Positions 9,172-19,838 are shown, counted from the first letter of the stretch. The stretch: 64,000 nucleotides of DNA from Halanaerobium hydrogeniformans (GCF_000166415.1 NC_014654.1:1364001-1428000); one strand, 5' to 3'. Numbers and translations: made by a program. The notes: a model not told the origin generated them from the sequence alone.

Positions 9172-9202
9172 TATTCTATTTAAAATAAAATTAAAGTACT
9201 AA

Positions 9203-9240
9203 AAAACCAGCAAAGGAGAAAAAATGACCTTGCTGGTTTT
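9203..9240. terminator. Bidirectional terminator
   Basis: The stem AAAACCAGCA with TGCTGGTTTT closes a long loop and has A and T runs on both flanks. It lies between convergent genes. Confidence 0.7.
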
Positions 9241-9314
9241 AATCGTTTAATTTTTTTCTCTAGCCATTACAAATCAAAAAGCATTTCACTAAATTAAATA
9301 ATAACAAGCAAGTA

Positions 9315-10583
9315 TTAGCTTTTTAATTTTAAGAGTTGATCAATAAATTGACGAGCACTTCTGCCTGACCTACCATTATGCCATTTACTCCACTTTAGGG
9401 CTTTATTTTCAAGTACAGAATTATCAATATCTATATTTTCCTGAGCTGCAATTTCTCTAACTATCTTTAAGTATTTCTCTTGATCAGGATTATTATACAT
9501 TAAAGTTAAGCCGAATCTTTCAGCAAGTGACAATTTTTCATTTAATATATCATTTTTATGAACTTCAGATTTTCGATCCTGCCATTTTTCTCTTACCAGA
9601 TGGCGACGGTTACTTGTTGCATAAAATAACACATTATCTGGTTTAGATTCAATACCACCTTCCATAATTGCTTTTAAACTTTTATACTCAGTTTCAAATT
9701 CTTCAAAAGAAAGATCATCCATAAAAATAATAAAATAGAGACCTCTTTGACTTAAATATTCCATTATTTCCGATAATTCTTTAATTTGTGAAGTGGTAAT
9801 TTCAATTAATCTTAAGCCCTGATCCTGAAATTCATTTAATAGTGCTTTAACAGAAGAAGATTTACCTGTACCACTGTCACCATATAATAAAACATTATGG
9901 GCTTTACTGCCATTAATAAAACTTTTTGTATTATTTATTAACTCATCTTTTTGTTTTTGATAGGCAATTATTTGTTCAAAGGTTATTTTATCAGGGTTTT
10001 TAACAACTTTTAAGGCAGAATTTTGCCAGTAAAAAGCGGAACTTTGATTCAAAACAGAAGTCCCAAATTTTTGATAAAAATTATTAATATTTTTTAAGGA
10101 ATCTTTAATATTATATTGACCATCTAAGATAGAATTATATATTTTAAGATTTCTTTTGTTAATTTGATGAGCATGATAAGGAGATAAAAAAGAATAGCTT
10201 TCTAAATTAAATACTCTAATTAAATCAGAAAATTTAATTTTAACAACTTGATTAATTATGGCTAAATCGTTTATTGCGAGCTGATATAGACTTGAATTTT
10301 CAGCTATTGTATTTTTTTCGGCGGCTAAAGAAAAACTGTTTTGATCGTTAATGAAAATACCTTTAACATAATTTCTAAAAATATCACCTTTAAGGCCTAA
10401 TCTTTCATTAAAGTCAACCAGCTCATTGATAACCTGACTAAAATTAAAGTTTTGTTTGGAATCTTCTTTAATTAATTTCCTTTTAATTTTATTTAAGAGA
10501 TCATTTTTAGCTAGCTTTCTATAAAGTATAAGCTGATCTAGAGCAGATAAGCTCTCAACTATTTCTTTTTTAGTATAACTCAT
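9315..10583 (-). CDS. DUF815 family AAA+ ATPase
   Basis: A 422-residue protein. The C-terminal two thirds carry Walker A YGDSGTGKSS, Walker B IIFMDDLSF and the sensor stretch FYATSNRRHL, which together define the DUF815 predicted ATPase family. The N-terminal part (about 1-200) is helical and without recognisable motifs. Function in the cell is unknown. The ATG at 10583 is preferred over the GTG four codons upstream because AAGGAAG would otherwise abut the start. Confidence 0.82.
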   Translation of the reverse strand: MSYTKKEIVESLSALDQLILYRKLAKNDLLNKIKRKLIKEDSKQNFNFSQVINELVDFNERLGLKGDIFRNYVKGIFINDQNSFSLAAEKNTIAENSSLYQLAINDLAIINQVVKIKFSDLIRVFNLESYSFLSPYHAHQINKRNLKIYNSILDGQYNIKDSLKNINNFYQKFGTSVLNQSSAFYWQNSALKVVKNPDKITFEQIIAYQKQKDELINNTKSFINGSKAHNVLLYGDSGTGKSSSVKALLNEFQDQGLRLIEITTSQIKELSEIMEYLSQRGLYFIIFMDDLSFEEFETEYKSLKAIMEGGIESKPDNVLFYATSNRRHLVREKWQDRKSEVHKNDILNEKLSLAERFGLTLMYNNPDQEKYLKIVREIAAQENIDIDNSVLENKALKWSKWHNGRSGRSARQFIDQLLKLKS

Positions 10584-10685
10584 TATTATATTCACTTCCT
10601 TAATTAAAGTAATTTAAAATAATTATAGCAAAAAAATTAATGGATTTATAGCTAAATTAAATTTTCTTAAAAAAATACAAAAAAA

Positions 10686-10711
10686 GAGCTAAGAAATTTA
10701 ATTCTCAGCCC
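10686..10711 (-). terminator. Terminator of the DEAD-box helicase gene
   Basis: A 10-bp stem (GGGCTGAGAA with TTCTTAGCTC, with two G-T pairs) is followed on the minus strand by a seven-base T run. Confidence 0.8.
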
Positions 10712-10729
10712 TTTTGCAGTATTCATTTC

Positions 10730-12319
10730 TTATTTAGCTTTAGCTGTTTCAATATTTATTTTATTACCTTTGATATAGTTATTTTTCATTACTCCTAAAA
10801 CATCATGGCCTTTTTCTCTTGGGACTTCAACAAAGGTAAAATTATCGTAAATGTCTATTGCTCCAATAAGTCCACCGGGAAGACCGGTTTCTCCAGCAAT
10901 TGCTCCAACAATATGTCGGGGTGATATTCTATCTTTTTTACCTATGTTGATAAATAATCTAACCATTCCTGGTTCTGCACCTGTATCACCAAAATTCGGT
11001 GATTCAACTTTTTCTGTATCATCATTATCAGCTTTATTAAATGATTTTTTCATCAGTGCTGCTGCAATTTCAATAGCAGAAAACTCTTCATCAATAATAT
11101 TTTCTATCAACTCAATATATTTATCCAGTTTTTCTGATTCAATATATGCACTAAGTTCTTCATTAAATTGTTCAAACTTAGCTTCTTCTATATCATCAGC
11201 ACTAGGTATTTTGTCTCTTTTGATTTTAGTTTTTGTGTATTTTTGAATATCTCTTAATTTATATATATCTTTACCTACCACAAAACTAAATGCTTTACCA
11301 CTTTTACCTGCTCTACCAGTACGTCCAATTCTATGCACATAATAGTCGGTATCCTGTGGTAAATCGTAATTGAATACTGCTTCAATATCATCAACATCAA
11401 TTCCCCTAGCAGCTACATCAGTTGCTACAAGTATTTCTATTATACCATTTCTAAATTTACCCATTACTCGATCACGCTGATTTTGGTTTAAACCACCATG
11501 GATTGCATCAGATAAATAGCCACGAGCCTGTAATTTAATATTTAATTCATCAACCATTTTCCTGGTATTACAAAACACAATTGCCAGCTCTGGATTATTT
11601 AAATCAAGTAACCTGGTTAGTGCTTTTAATTTATCATGCCTTCTTAGTTCATAATAATACTGCTCTATAGAAGGAACAGTTAATTTTTCATGAGCAACTT
11701 TTAAAAACTGAGAATTTTTTTGATATTTTCTGCTTAATCTACGAATAGATTTAGGAATTGTAGCAGAAAAGAAGAGAGTTTGTCTATCTTCGGGAATATC
11801 TCTTAAAACAGTTTCTATATCATCTATAAAACCCATATCTAACATAACATCTGCTTCGTCAAGTACAAAGTAATTAATCTGGTTTAATTTTAATGTACCT
11901 CTTCTTATATGGTCCATAACTCTTCCCGGGGTACCAATAACAATCTGAACTCCTTTATTTAAAGCTCTAATTTGTCTCTGGATTGATTGGCCACCATAAA
12001 CAGGTAAAGTATAAATTCGTTTTTTATATTTGGCCAGTCTTTTTAATTCTTCAGATACCTGGATTGCAAGTTCTCTAGTGGGACAGAGGATAATTGCCTG
12101 AGGATCTTTTTTATTAGCATCCATTTCTTCTAACAATGGAATACCAAAAGCTGCTGTTTTTCCTGTTCCAGTTTGTGCCTGTCCTACAATGTCCTTGCCT
12201 GCCAGTACTGCCGGTATAGCATTTGATTGAATAGGGGTAGTTTCTTCAAAACCCATATCATCAACTGCTTTTAAAATCTCGTTTGAAATATCTAGTTCAT
12301 TAAATCTAATTTTTTGCAA
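10730..12319 (-). CDS. DEAD-box RNA helicase with DbpA-type RNA-binding domain
   Basis: The motifs in order are the Q motif (FEETTPIQSNAIP), Walker A AQTGTGKT, PTRELA, VLDEADVML, FSATIP, and the C-terminal helicase motifs ATDVAARGID and HRIGRTGRAG. The last 75 residues resemble the DbpA/CsdA RNA-binding domain that gives such helicases ribosomal or cold-shock roles. The TTG at 12319 is favoured because AGGAAGTGG is eight bases upstream. A GTG at 12331 lies inside that site. The leader contains a promoter and a strong terminator hairpin, described separately, which suggests transcriptional attenuation. Confidence 0.9.
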   Translation of the reverse strand: MQKIRFNELDISNEILKAVDDMGFEETTPIQSNAIPAVLAGKDIVGQAQTGTGKTAAFGIPLLEEMDANKKDPQAIILCPTRELAIQVSEELKRLAKYKKRIYTLPVYGGQSIQRQIRALNKGVQIVIGTPGRVMDHIRRGTLKLNQINYFVLDEADVMLDMGFIDDIETVLRDIPEDRQTLFFSATIPKSIRRLSRKYQKNSQFLKVAHEKLTVPSIEQYYYELRRHDKLKALTRLLDLNNPELAIVFCNTRKMVDELNIKLQARGYLSDAIHGGLNQNQRDRVMGKFRNGIIEILVATDVAARGIDVDDIEAVFNYDLPQDTDYYVHRIGRTGRAGKSGKAFSFVVGKDIYKLRDIQKYTKTKIKRDKIPSADDIEEAKFEQFNEELSAYIESEKLDKYIELIENIIDEEFSAIEIAAALMKKSFNKADNDDTEKVESPNFGDTGAEPGMVRLFINIGKKDRISPRHIVGAIAGETGLPGGLIGAIDIYDNFTFVEVPREKGHDVLGVMKNNYIKGNKINIETAKAK

Positions 12320-12414
12320 ATCTAATTCCACTTCCTTTATAATTTTATTTCTTTTTTACTTCAAGATATTAAATCTATTAGTTAATTTAATAAAAGCAAT
12401 TTTGATCTAAACAC

Positions 12415-12447
12415 AAAAAATCCTTGACTGAATTTATATAGTCAAGG
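12415..12447 (-). terminator. Leader terminator (putative attenuator) upstream of the helicase gene
   Basis: On the minus strand CCTTGACT and AGTCAAGG form an 8-bp stem followed by six T residues. It lies roughly 50-75 bases after the predicted start of transcription and about 95 bases before the helicase start codon, so readthrough is needed for expression. Confidence 0.65.
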
Positions 12448-12499
12448 CTTAAGTGCTATATTTTTATTAATTATAAATTAACTTTTATTCAACTTGTTT

Positions 12500-12528
12500 A
12501 GTATAACCTAAGCTATCAGCAAAGTCAA
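12500..12528 (-). promoter_or_regulatory. Sigma-A-type promoter of the helicase leader
   Basis: On the minus strand TTGACT and TATACT are separated by exactly 17 bases. Transcription would begin near 12493 and run into the hairpin at 12422-12447. Confidence 0.7.
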
Positions 12529-12631
12529 ATTTAATTATTTGTTTTTTCTAATGTTTGACAAAAAAAGCACTTTGTTATTATTTGAACAAGTTAAAAATAC
12601 TTTTATATTTTATTAGTAAAGCAAATTGCTA

Positions 12632-13221
12632 CTGGTGAACCTCTCCACCTAAATCAAAACCAAGATTTGCATCAAAAGAGATACTAGCTTCGCGTCGGAT
12701 GGAGCTTCTAACTGCTTCATATAGATTAAAGTTCAACCTATATTACTAGGTCAGTTTACAAGATGTTTGGCTTTTAAGTTTTGCTCCTAATAGTTTAGGA
12801 TACCCTTAATCTTGAAGGATTGTCCACAAATCCATTATCTCTCGCCTCTTTGATAGGTCTGAGAATTGACTGTATTATATAATTTAGAGCAATGCCAGGC
12901 TAATTCATTAATTATTACTAATTGCTTATGGCTTAATTTAGGCTTGAATTTAAATGATAATCGTATTGATTTTTCACCTCCATCCTACTATAATTATATC
13001 ATACATATGTTTGCTTGTAAAAGAAAAAATGGAGGTTTGATCTTTATGGATAGAGACTTAAATAACAATTATCATTCTGTTTATAGTCTACAATATCATT
13101 ATTGTATCTTCTGGTGGTGCTACTATTGAGACAATTAAAAAGTATATTGAAAATCAGAATAAATAGCCAATTCATCTCCACCCAATGCATAGCTTGGAGG
13201 GAGTTTTCTTGGCAGTTTTAG
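12632..13221 (-). mobile_element. Internally deleted IS200/IS605-type element (copy 1, about 590 bp)
   Basis: Both ends match the intact element at 31646-33289 in reverse orientation. The end near 12632 has the same CACYAG terminus and the end near 13221 has the same CTAAA start next to TTTAT. Nearly all of tnpB is deleted: the coding sequence jumps from about codon 33 to the last few dozen codons, and its ATG is mutated to ATA. The tnpA remnant (13046-13166, plus strand) has 18 N-terminal codons joined out of frame to 19 C-terminal codons. It makes no transposase and could move only in trans. It fills most of the gap between the helicase and gdhA. Confidence 0.85.
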
Positions 13222-13261
13222 ATAAAACAATTCTAGTCCTTTTTCTCTGTAAAAAATATAC

Positions 13262-13298
13262 AAAAAGATCCCAGCTCATTAAACAAAAGAACTGGGAT
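13262..13298 (-). terminator. Terminator of gdhA
   Basis: A 10-bp stem (ATCCCAGTTC with GAGCTGGGAT, one G-T pair) is followed on the minus strand by TTTTTG. Confidence 0.85.
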
Positions 13299-13325
13299 TT
13301 TATCTTTTATACAGTTTAATTTTAT

Positions 13326-14678
<1,353 letters not shown>

Positions 14679-14768
14679 TCAAAATTTAATATTAATTTAA
14701 CTATCACATAAATTTATATTATTATATATTCAGATTAAAATCAATTAAAATACTTTAGATATCAATAA

Positions 14769-14782
14769 GTATACATGTATAC
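14769..14782. promoter_or_regulatory. Perfect 14-bp palindrome upstream of gdhA
   Basis: GTATACATGTATAC equals its reverse complement. It lies between the start of gdhA (minus strand) and the riboswitch promoter (plus strand), so it could be an operator for either. No regulator is identified. Confidence 0.35.
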
Positions 14783-14823
14783 AAAGAATATTTCTAAACT
14801 GTAAATAAATCTCTGAGATTTTC

Positions 14824-14852
14824 TTGACAATAAAACTACAATTATATATACT
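14824..14852 (+). promoter_or_regulatory. Sigma-A promoter of the lysine/DAP operon
   Basis: TTGACA and TATACT are spaced by exactly 17 bases. Transcription would start near 14860, about 60 bases before the riboswitch aptamer. Confidence 0.85.
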
Positions 14853-14921
14853 AAATCTAAGTAATATTATAAATATTAAAATTGAATAAATTAAATAGGA
14901 AAATGCCTCATCTTCTTGGAT

Positions 14922-15169
14922 GGGGTAGAGGCGCGAATTATAAATTAGTAACTTAAAGTTTAATTTAAGCTTAAGATTTTAAGTGAAAGGTTTATTCGCC
15001 GAAGTGGTTAATTGAGCTTAAGCATTTAACTGCTGGGTCTGTATAAAATATGTACAGAACTGTCATTAAAAGTTTAATCCAGACTTTTAGTGTTGAGCTA
15101 TCTCAAAAGATTTGGAAGAGGTGATTTCTCTGGTTAAGCTATTTAACTCAGCGAATTCGCTGAGTTTTT
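14922..15169 (+). promoter_or_regulatory. Lysine riboswitch (L box) with terminator
   Basis: The conserved L-box blocks appear in the right order: AGAGGCGCG, AGTAAC, GAAAGG, CGCCGAAG, GCTGGGTCTG, ACTGTCAT and GAGCTATC. P1 can form between 14922-14928 and 15098-15104. A terminator follows, with 9-bp stem AACTCAGCG/CGCTGAGTT (15145-15166) and a run of T. In this family lysine binding stabilises P1 and allows the terminator to form, shutting off the downstream lysine/DAP genes. Confidence 0.95.
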
Positions 15170-15224
15170 GTTATGCTATAATTATAATAGAACGAAAATA
15201 ATTAAATGGAGTAGATATATTGTT

Positions 15225-16457
15225 ATGAAAAATATTACCATACCTAAAAACAAAATTAAAAAAATAATTAAAGAACATGGAACTCCCTTTCATATTTATG
15301 ACGAAAGAATAATTATTGAACGCTTAAATAATTTGATTGATTCATTTAACTGGACTGATTTTAAAGAATATTTTGCTATCAAAGCAAATCCAAATCCACA
15401 TATTTTAAAAATAATGAAAGAAATGAATTGTGGTGTTGATGCTGCAACAGTATCTGAAATAAAACTGGCAGAAAAGGTTGGTTTTAGTGGTACTGATATA
15501 ATGTTTACCTCTAATTTAACAACCCTTGATGCTTATCAATATGCAGTAGATAGGGGAGCTATTATAAACATAGATTGGGCTGCTGATATTTATGAGCTTT
15601 TTGAGAATGATATTATTCCTGAAAATATTTCTTTTAGATTAAATCCCGGTTCTATTGAAAATGAGATCATGGGTGATTCAAAAGATTCCAAATTTGGTTC
15701 TACTGCAGAACAAATTAAAGAAGCTGTTTCTTTTTTATCTAAAAATGGTATAAAAAAACTTGGGCTGCATACTATGGTGGTTTCGAATGAAAATGATCCA
15801 GCAATATTTAAAGATTATACAGAAATGATTTTTGACTTTGCTTTAGAATTAATTAATGAATTTGGAGTAGAAATAGAATTTATTAATATTGGTGGTGGAA
15901 TTGGTATTCCATATTTGCCTGAGCAAAATGTTGATCTAAAAGCAATTGCTGATTCTGTATATCAATCATATAAGAACATCATATTAGCTGAAGATTTAAA
16001 ACCCAAGATTTTTCTGGAATCTGGCAGATATGTGACTGGAGAATCAGGATATTTAGTTACAAAAATAATTAAAGAAAAAGAAACCTTTAAAAAATATTTA
16101 GGACTTGATGCTTCTATGTCAGACTTAATGAGGCCTGGTATGTATGGAAGTTATCATCATATAACTAATATTGATGCTGAGGAAAGAGGAGAAAAAGAAA
16201 CAGAAATTTATGATGTTGTCGGTTCTCTATGTGAAAATAACGATAAATTTGCCGTAAATAGAAAGCTTCCTTTAAGTAAAAAGAATGATATAATAGTTAT
16301 ACATGATACCGGTGCTCATGGTCATGCAATGGGTTTTAATTATAATGGTATGTTGAAAAATAGTGAATTTCTTTACACTCGTGATGGAAAAGTTAGACAA
16401 ATTAGGCGGAACGAAACTTTTGAAGACTACACAAATACTATTATAGGAGGCTATTAA
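15225..16457 (+). CDS. lysA: Diaminopimelate decarboxylase
   Basis: A 410-residue fold-III PLP decarboxylase that makes lysine from meso-diaminopimelate. The PLP lysine is in YFAIKANPNP near residue 50, the glycine-rich phosphate-binding loop is NIGGGIGIP, and the late active-site cysteine is in GSLCENND, a variant of the usual CESGD. The ATG at 15225 follows a GGAG site. It is the first gene after the lysine riboswitch, which supports the assignment over ornithine or arginine decarboxylase. It ends one base before dapA. Confidence 0.88.
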   Translation: MKNITIPKNKIKKIIKEHGTPFHIYDERIIIERLNNLIDSFNWTDFKEYFAIKANPNPHILKIMKEMNCGVDAATVSEIKLAEKVGFSGTDIMFTSNLTTLDAYQYAVDRGAIINIDWAADIYELFENDIIPENISFRLNPGSIENEIMGDSKDSKFGSTAEQIKEAVSFLSKNGIKKLGLHTMVVSNENDPAIFKDYTEMIFDFALELINEFGVEIEFINIGGGIGIPYLPEQNVDLKAIADSVYQSYKNIILAEDLKPKIFLESGRYVTGESGYLVTKIIKEKETFKKYLGLDASMSDLMRPGMYGSYHHITNIDAEERGEKETEIYDVVGSLCENNDKFAVNRKLPLSKKNDIIVIHDTGAHGHAMGFNYNGMLKNSEFLYTRDGKVRQIRRNETFEDYTNTIIGGY

Positions 16458-16458
16458 T

Positions 16459-17337
16459 ATGTTTAAAGGTTTAGGCACAGCTCTTATCACACCATTCAAA
16501 GAAAATGGAGATGTTGATTATCAACTTTTTGACAAAATTTTAGACCATCAATTAGAAAACAATGTTGATGCATTAATTGTAATGGGTACAACTGGTGAAT
16601 CACCAACCATTCATTTTGAAGAAAGAAAAGAACTAACCAAAATGGCCGTTGCTAAAGCAGATGGCAATGTACCTGTAATTATTGGAACCGGAACAAATGA
16701 TACTGTTAAAGTTGTAGAAATGAACGAAATGGCCGAAGAGCAGGGTGCAGATGGTCTTTTAATTGTAACTCCTTATTATAACAAAACCAGTCAGGCTGGA
16801 TTGGTAGATCATTATACTTATATTGCAGAAAGAACAGAACTGCCCATTATAGTGTATAATGTACCATCTAGAACAGGAGTTAATATTGAAGCTAAAACTT
16901 TTAAAGAAATGGCCGATAAAGCTGATAACATTGTTGCTATTAAAGAAGCAAGTGGTGACATGAGTCAAATTCTAGAAGTAATTTCTTTAAGTGGAGATAA
17001 TAATACAATCTTATCTGGTAATGATGATCAGGCAATGCCTCTTATGATGTCTGGTGGAAGTGGAGTTATTTCTGTACTTTCTAATTTACTTCCAGGAGTA
17101 ATGAAAGAAATATGTGATAAAATTTTAGCAGAGGAATATCAAGCAGCTCGAAAAACATATTATAAATATCATCGTTTAATGCAATTAATTTTTATTGATG
17201 TTAATCCAATTCCAATTAAATTTGCGATGGCTCAAATTGGTCTGGCTAATAATAATTTACGCCGTCCCCTTATAAATTTAAGTCCTGAAAATCAGGAACT
17301 TCTCTTAGAGGAGATGAGGAGGTTAGAGATTATATGA
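16459..17337 (+). CDS. dapA: 4-hydroxy-tetrahydrodipicolinate synthase
   Basis: A 292-residue TIM-barrel aldolase of the DHDPS family, condensing pyruvate with aspartate semialdehyde. Motifs include GTTGESPT, the catalytic tyrosine in YNVPSRTGVN and the Schiff-base lysine in IKEASGD. The start ATG has TAGGAGG upstream. The gene overlaps dapB by four bases. The essential upstream enzymes (aspartokinase, Asd) are not in this operon. Confidence 0.95.
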   Translation: MFKGLGTALITPFKENGDVDYQLFDKILDHQLENNVDALIVMGTTGESPTIHFEERKELTKMAVAKADGNVPVIIGTGTNDTVKVVEMNEMAEEQGADGLLIVTPYYNKTSQAGLVDHYTYIAERTELPIIVYNVPSRTGVNIEAKTFKEMADKADNIVAIKEASGDMSQILEVISLSGDNNTILSGNDDQAMPLMMSGGSGVISVLSNLLPGVMKEICDKILAEEYQAARKTYYKYHRLMQLIFIDVNPIPIKFAMAQIGLANNNLRRPLINLSPENQELLLEEMRRLEII

Positions 17338-17981
17338 AATATGGAATAATCGGTTATTCTGGAAGAATGGGACAGTCTATAGAAAAAATATTTTCTCAAG
17401 CTGGCCATGAATTAGTATATCAAAAAGATGAGAATGGCGAAAAGGAATTAGAAAAACCTGAATTGATAATTGATTTTTCTTTAAAAGAAGCTTTCCCAGA
17501 AACTGTGAGGGTAATTAAAGAAAAAGAGATTCCTCTCATTATTGGAACAACTGGCTTAGATGAAGGTGATTTTAAGCAGCTAAATCAATTAGCAGAAAAG
17601 GTAGCAGTTATTCAGAGTTTTAATTTTTCTATTGGAATCAATATTTTAAGTGAACTTGTCACTAAGATAGATAAATATATTGATCAGGATTGGGATATTG
17701 AAATTTCTGAAACTCACCATAGATTTAAAAAAGACAAACCTTCGGGGACAGCAATTATGCTCTCAGAATTGATAGATAGAGATATTGAAATGCATTCAAA
17801 AAGACTTGGTTCAGAGTTTGGTGAACACGAAGTTTATTTTGCCAGTACCGGGGAAGTTTTAACTTTAAAACATAGAGCATATTCAAGAGAAGCCTTCACA
17901 AAAGGTGTTCTTTTAAGTGCAGAAAAAATATTAGATTTAAAGCCCGGTTTTTATTCTTTTAAAGATATATTAACAAATTAA
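17334..17981 (+). CDS. dapB: 4-hydroxy-tetrahydrodipicolinate reductase
   Basis: At 215 residues this is a short DapB. The N-terminus has a nucleotide-binding loop GYSGRMGQ, the middle has IGTTGLDE, and the catalytic histidine stretch is ETHHRFKKDKPSGTA. The last part, HRAYSREAFTKG, matches the substrate domain. It starts ATG, overlapping the end of dapA, with GAGGAGG upstream. It is about 30-50 residues shorter than E. coli DapB, as in several Thermotoga/clostridial forms. Confidence 0.92.
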   Translation: MKYGIIGYSGRMGQSIEKIFSQAGHELVYQKDENGEKELEKPELIIDFSLKEAFPETVRVIKEKEIPLIIGTTGLDEGDFKQLNQLAEKVAVIQSFNFSIGINILSELVTKIDKYIDQDWDIEISETHHRFKKDKPSGTAIMLSELIDRDIEMHSKRLGSEFGEHEVYFASTGEVLTLKHRAYSREAFTKGVLLSAEKILDLKPGFYSFKDILTN

Positions 17982-18004
17982 ATATATAAAATGGAGTGAT
18001 ATAA

Positions 18005-18703
18005 ATGAATTCTTATGATTTAATTGATTATATTTCTAATTCAACAAAGAAAACACCTGTAAAATTCTATGTGCAGGGTGAAGATTTAAGTGAAGCTTTA
18101 AGTGATTATGATTACTTTGGTGATGATAATTCTGGTGTTGTGTTTTGCGACTATAATGATCTGAGTGAAATTAGAGACAAACTTGCTGACAAACTAGATA
18201 AAGAAAAGATAGAAATGGATCGCAAAAATTCAGCTATACCTTTAGCTGATTACAATAAATATAATGCTAGAATTGAACCAGGTGCTCATATAAGAGACCA
18301 GGTTGAAATTGGCGATGGTTGTGTTATTATGATGGGTGCAGTTATAAATATCGGTGCTAAAATTGGCGAAAATACCATGATTGATATGAATACAGTTTTA
18401 GGTGGGAGAGCCACTGTAGGTAATAACTGCCATATTGGCGCTGGGACAGTCTTAGCAGGTGTAATTGAACCACCAAGTGCTGATCCGGTAATAGTTGAAG
18501 ATAATGTTTTAATCGGAGCTAATGTTGTTGTCTTAGAAGGAGTTAAAATTGGAGAAGGTGCTGTGATTGCTGCTGGATCTATAGTTATTGATGATGTGCC
18601 TCCAGCATCTGTTTTTGCTGGTGCTCCAGCTAAGAAAATTAAAGATGTTGATGATAAAACAAAACAAAAAACCGAATTAGTTTCAAGTCTGCGTAAATTA
18701 TAA
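18005..18703 (+). CDS. dapH: Tetrahydrodipicolinate N-acetyltransferase
   Basis: A 232-residue protein with an N-terminal DapH_N domain and a left-handed beta-helix of hexapeptide repeats (about residues 85-210; for example [16 protein letters not shown]). This marks the acetylase branch of the DAP pathway. The DapH signature [14 protein letters not shown] is present. It lies 23 bases after dapB, with TGGAGTGAT upstream of its ATG. Confidence 0.92.
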   Translation: MNSYDLIDYISNSTKKTPVKFYVQGEDLSEALSDYDYFGDDNSGVVFCDYNDLSEIRDKLADKLDKEKIEMDRKNSAIPLADYNKYNARIEPGAHIRDQVEIGDGCVIMMGAVINIGAKIGENTMIDMNTVLGGRATVGNNCHIGAGTVLAGVIEPPSADPVIVEDNVLIGANVVVLEGVKIGEGAVIAAGSIVIDDVPPASVFAGAPAKKIKDVDDKTKQKTELVSSLRKL

Positions 18704-18715
18704 AGGGTGGTTATA

Positions 18716-19834
18716 ATGAATTATTTAGATATATATAATCATTATGATTTTGAAATTGATTTTGCAGATGGAGTTTATATCTATGATAAAGAAGGAAATA
18801 AGTATATAGATACTTTTTCTGGAATAGGAGTTTTGGCATTAGGGCACAGCCATTCAGAAGTAATAAACTCTATAAAATCTAAACTGGAACGTTATGCTCA
18901 TACTTCAAATTATTTTTTAGATGAAGATACTGAAGCAGTTTCTAAGCTTTTATGCCAGGAAGATGAAAAAGTTTTTTATGTTAACTCAGGTACTGAAGCA
19001 ACAGAACTTGCTTTAAAGATCATAAAAAAGAAAATTAAAAATGGAAAGATATTATATTTCTCTAATTCTTTTCATGGTAGAACTTTAGGAGCACTTGCAG
19101 TTAATGGTTTTCCTGAAATTAAAGATCAGTTTAAACCACTAATTCCCAATACTGTTGAAGCTGAGTTCAATAATATTGAGTCATTAAGAAAAACAGCTGC
19201 AGAAAACCCTGATATTAAAGCAGTATTTTTTGAACCTCTCCAGGGTTCAGGAGGGGTTAGACCTGCAGAAAAGGAATTCGTAGAAGAATTAAAAAAAATG
19301 ACTGCAGCCAATAACTGGATAATGGCTGTTGATGAAGTTCAAGCAGGCTTATATAGAACTGCTAAAAAATATTCTTTTCAACACTATGATATTGAAGCTG
19401 ATCTAATAACCGTTGCTAAAGCATTAGGAGGAGGATTGCCTTTAGGTGCTGTTATAATGGCAGGAGAAATGAGAGAAGTTCTAGAGCCTGGAGACCATGG
19501 TTCAACCTTTGCGCCAAATCCTTTAGCCTTAAGAGGTGCTAAGGTGGTTTTAGAAAAACTGAGCAATATGCAAGAACAAATCAAAGAAAATGGCGATTAT
19601 TTTTATAATCAGCTTAAAACCCTTGATTCTGATATAATTAAAGAACATCGAGGAATTGGCTTAATGCTTGGTCTGGAATTAGCAGAAGAGATAGAAGGCC
19701 TACGTGATAAAGCTGAAAAAAATGGCCTGCTGCTCAATATTTTAAAGGGTAAGACAATCCGTTTTTTACCTGCATTAAATATCACTAAAAAAGAAATCGA
19801 TGAGATTATAGAAAAATTAAATAGTATATTATAA
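18716..19834 (+). CDS. Class III aminotransferase (likely N-acetyl-diaminopimelate aminotransferase)
   Basis: A 372-residue PLP enzyme of the acetylornithine/OAT class: NSGTEATELALK, FHGRTLGAL, DEVQAGLYRT, the PLP lysine in TVAKALGGGLP and GSTFAPNP. In the acetylase pathway this step is usually done by a class I enzyme (PatA). Here the place in the operon, right after dapH, suggests a class III enzyme of the ArgD/DapC type does it. ArgD activity is the alternative. The ATG at 18716 is used because AAAGGGTGG is just upstream. Confidence 0.78.
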   Translation: MNYLDIYNHYDFEIDFADGVYIYDKEGNKYIDTFSGIGVLALGHSHSEVINSIKSKLERYAHTSNYFLDEDTEAVSKLLCQEDEKVFYVNSGTEATELALKIIKKKIKNGKILYFSNSFHGRTLGALAVNGFPEIKDQFKPLIPNTVEAEFNNIESLRKTAAENPDIKAVFFEPLQGSGGVRPAEKEFVEELKKMTAANNWIMAVDEVQAGLYRTAKKYSFQHYDIEADLITVAKALGGGLPLGAVIMAGEMREVLEPGDHGSTFAPNPLALRGAKVVLEKLSNMQEQIKENGDYFYNQLKTLDSDIIKEHRGIGLMLGLELAEEIEGLRDKAEKNGLLLNILKGKTIRFLPALNITKKEIDEIIEKLNSIL

Positions 19835-19838
19835 ATTC

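Noticed and set aside
10851-11246. Plus-strand frame of 131 codons inside the DEAD-box helicase gene.
   Set aside because: Serine-rich, low-complexity antisense of a clearly coding gene, with no ribosome site.
12866-13129. An 87-codon plus-strand frame (and its near twin on the minus strand at 31738-32001).
   Set aside because: It is the antisense of the start of tnpB joined to the tnpA remnant. It has no ribosome site and occurs only as part of the repeated element.
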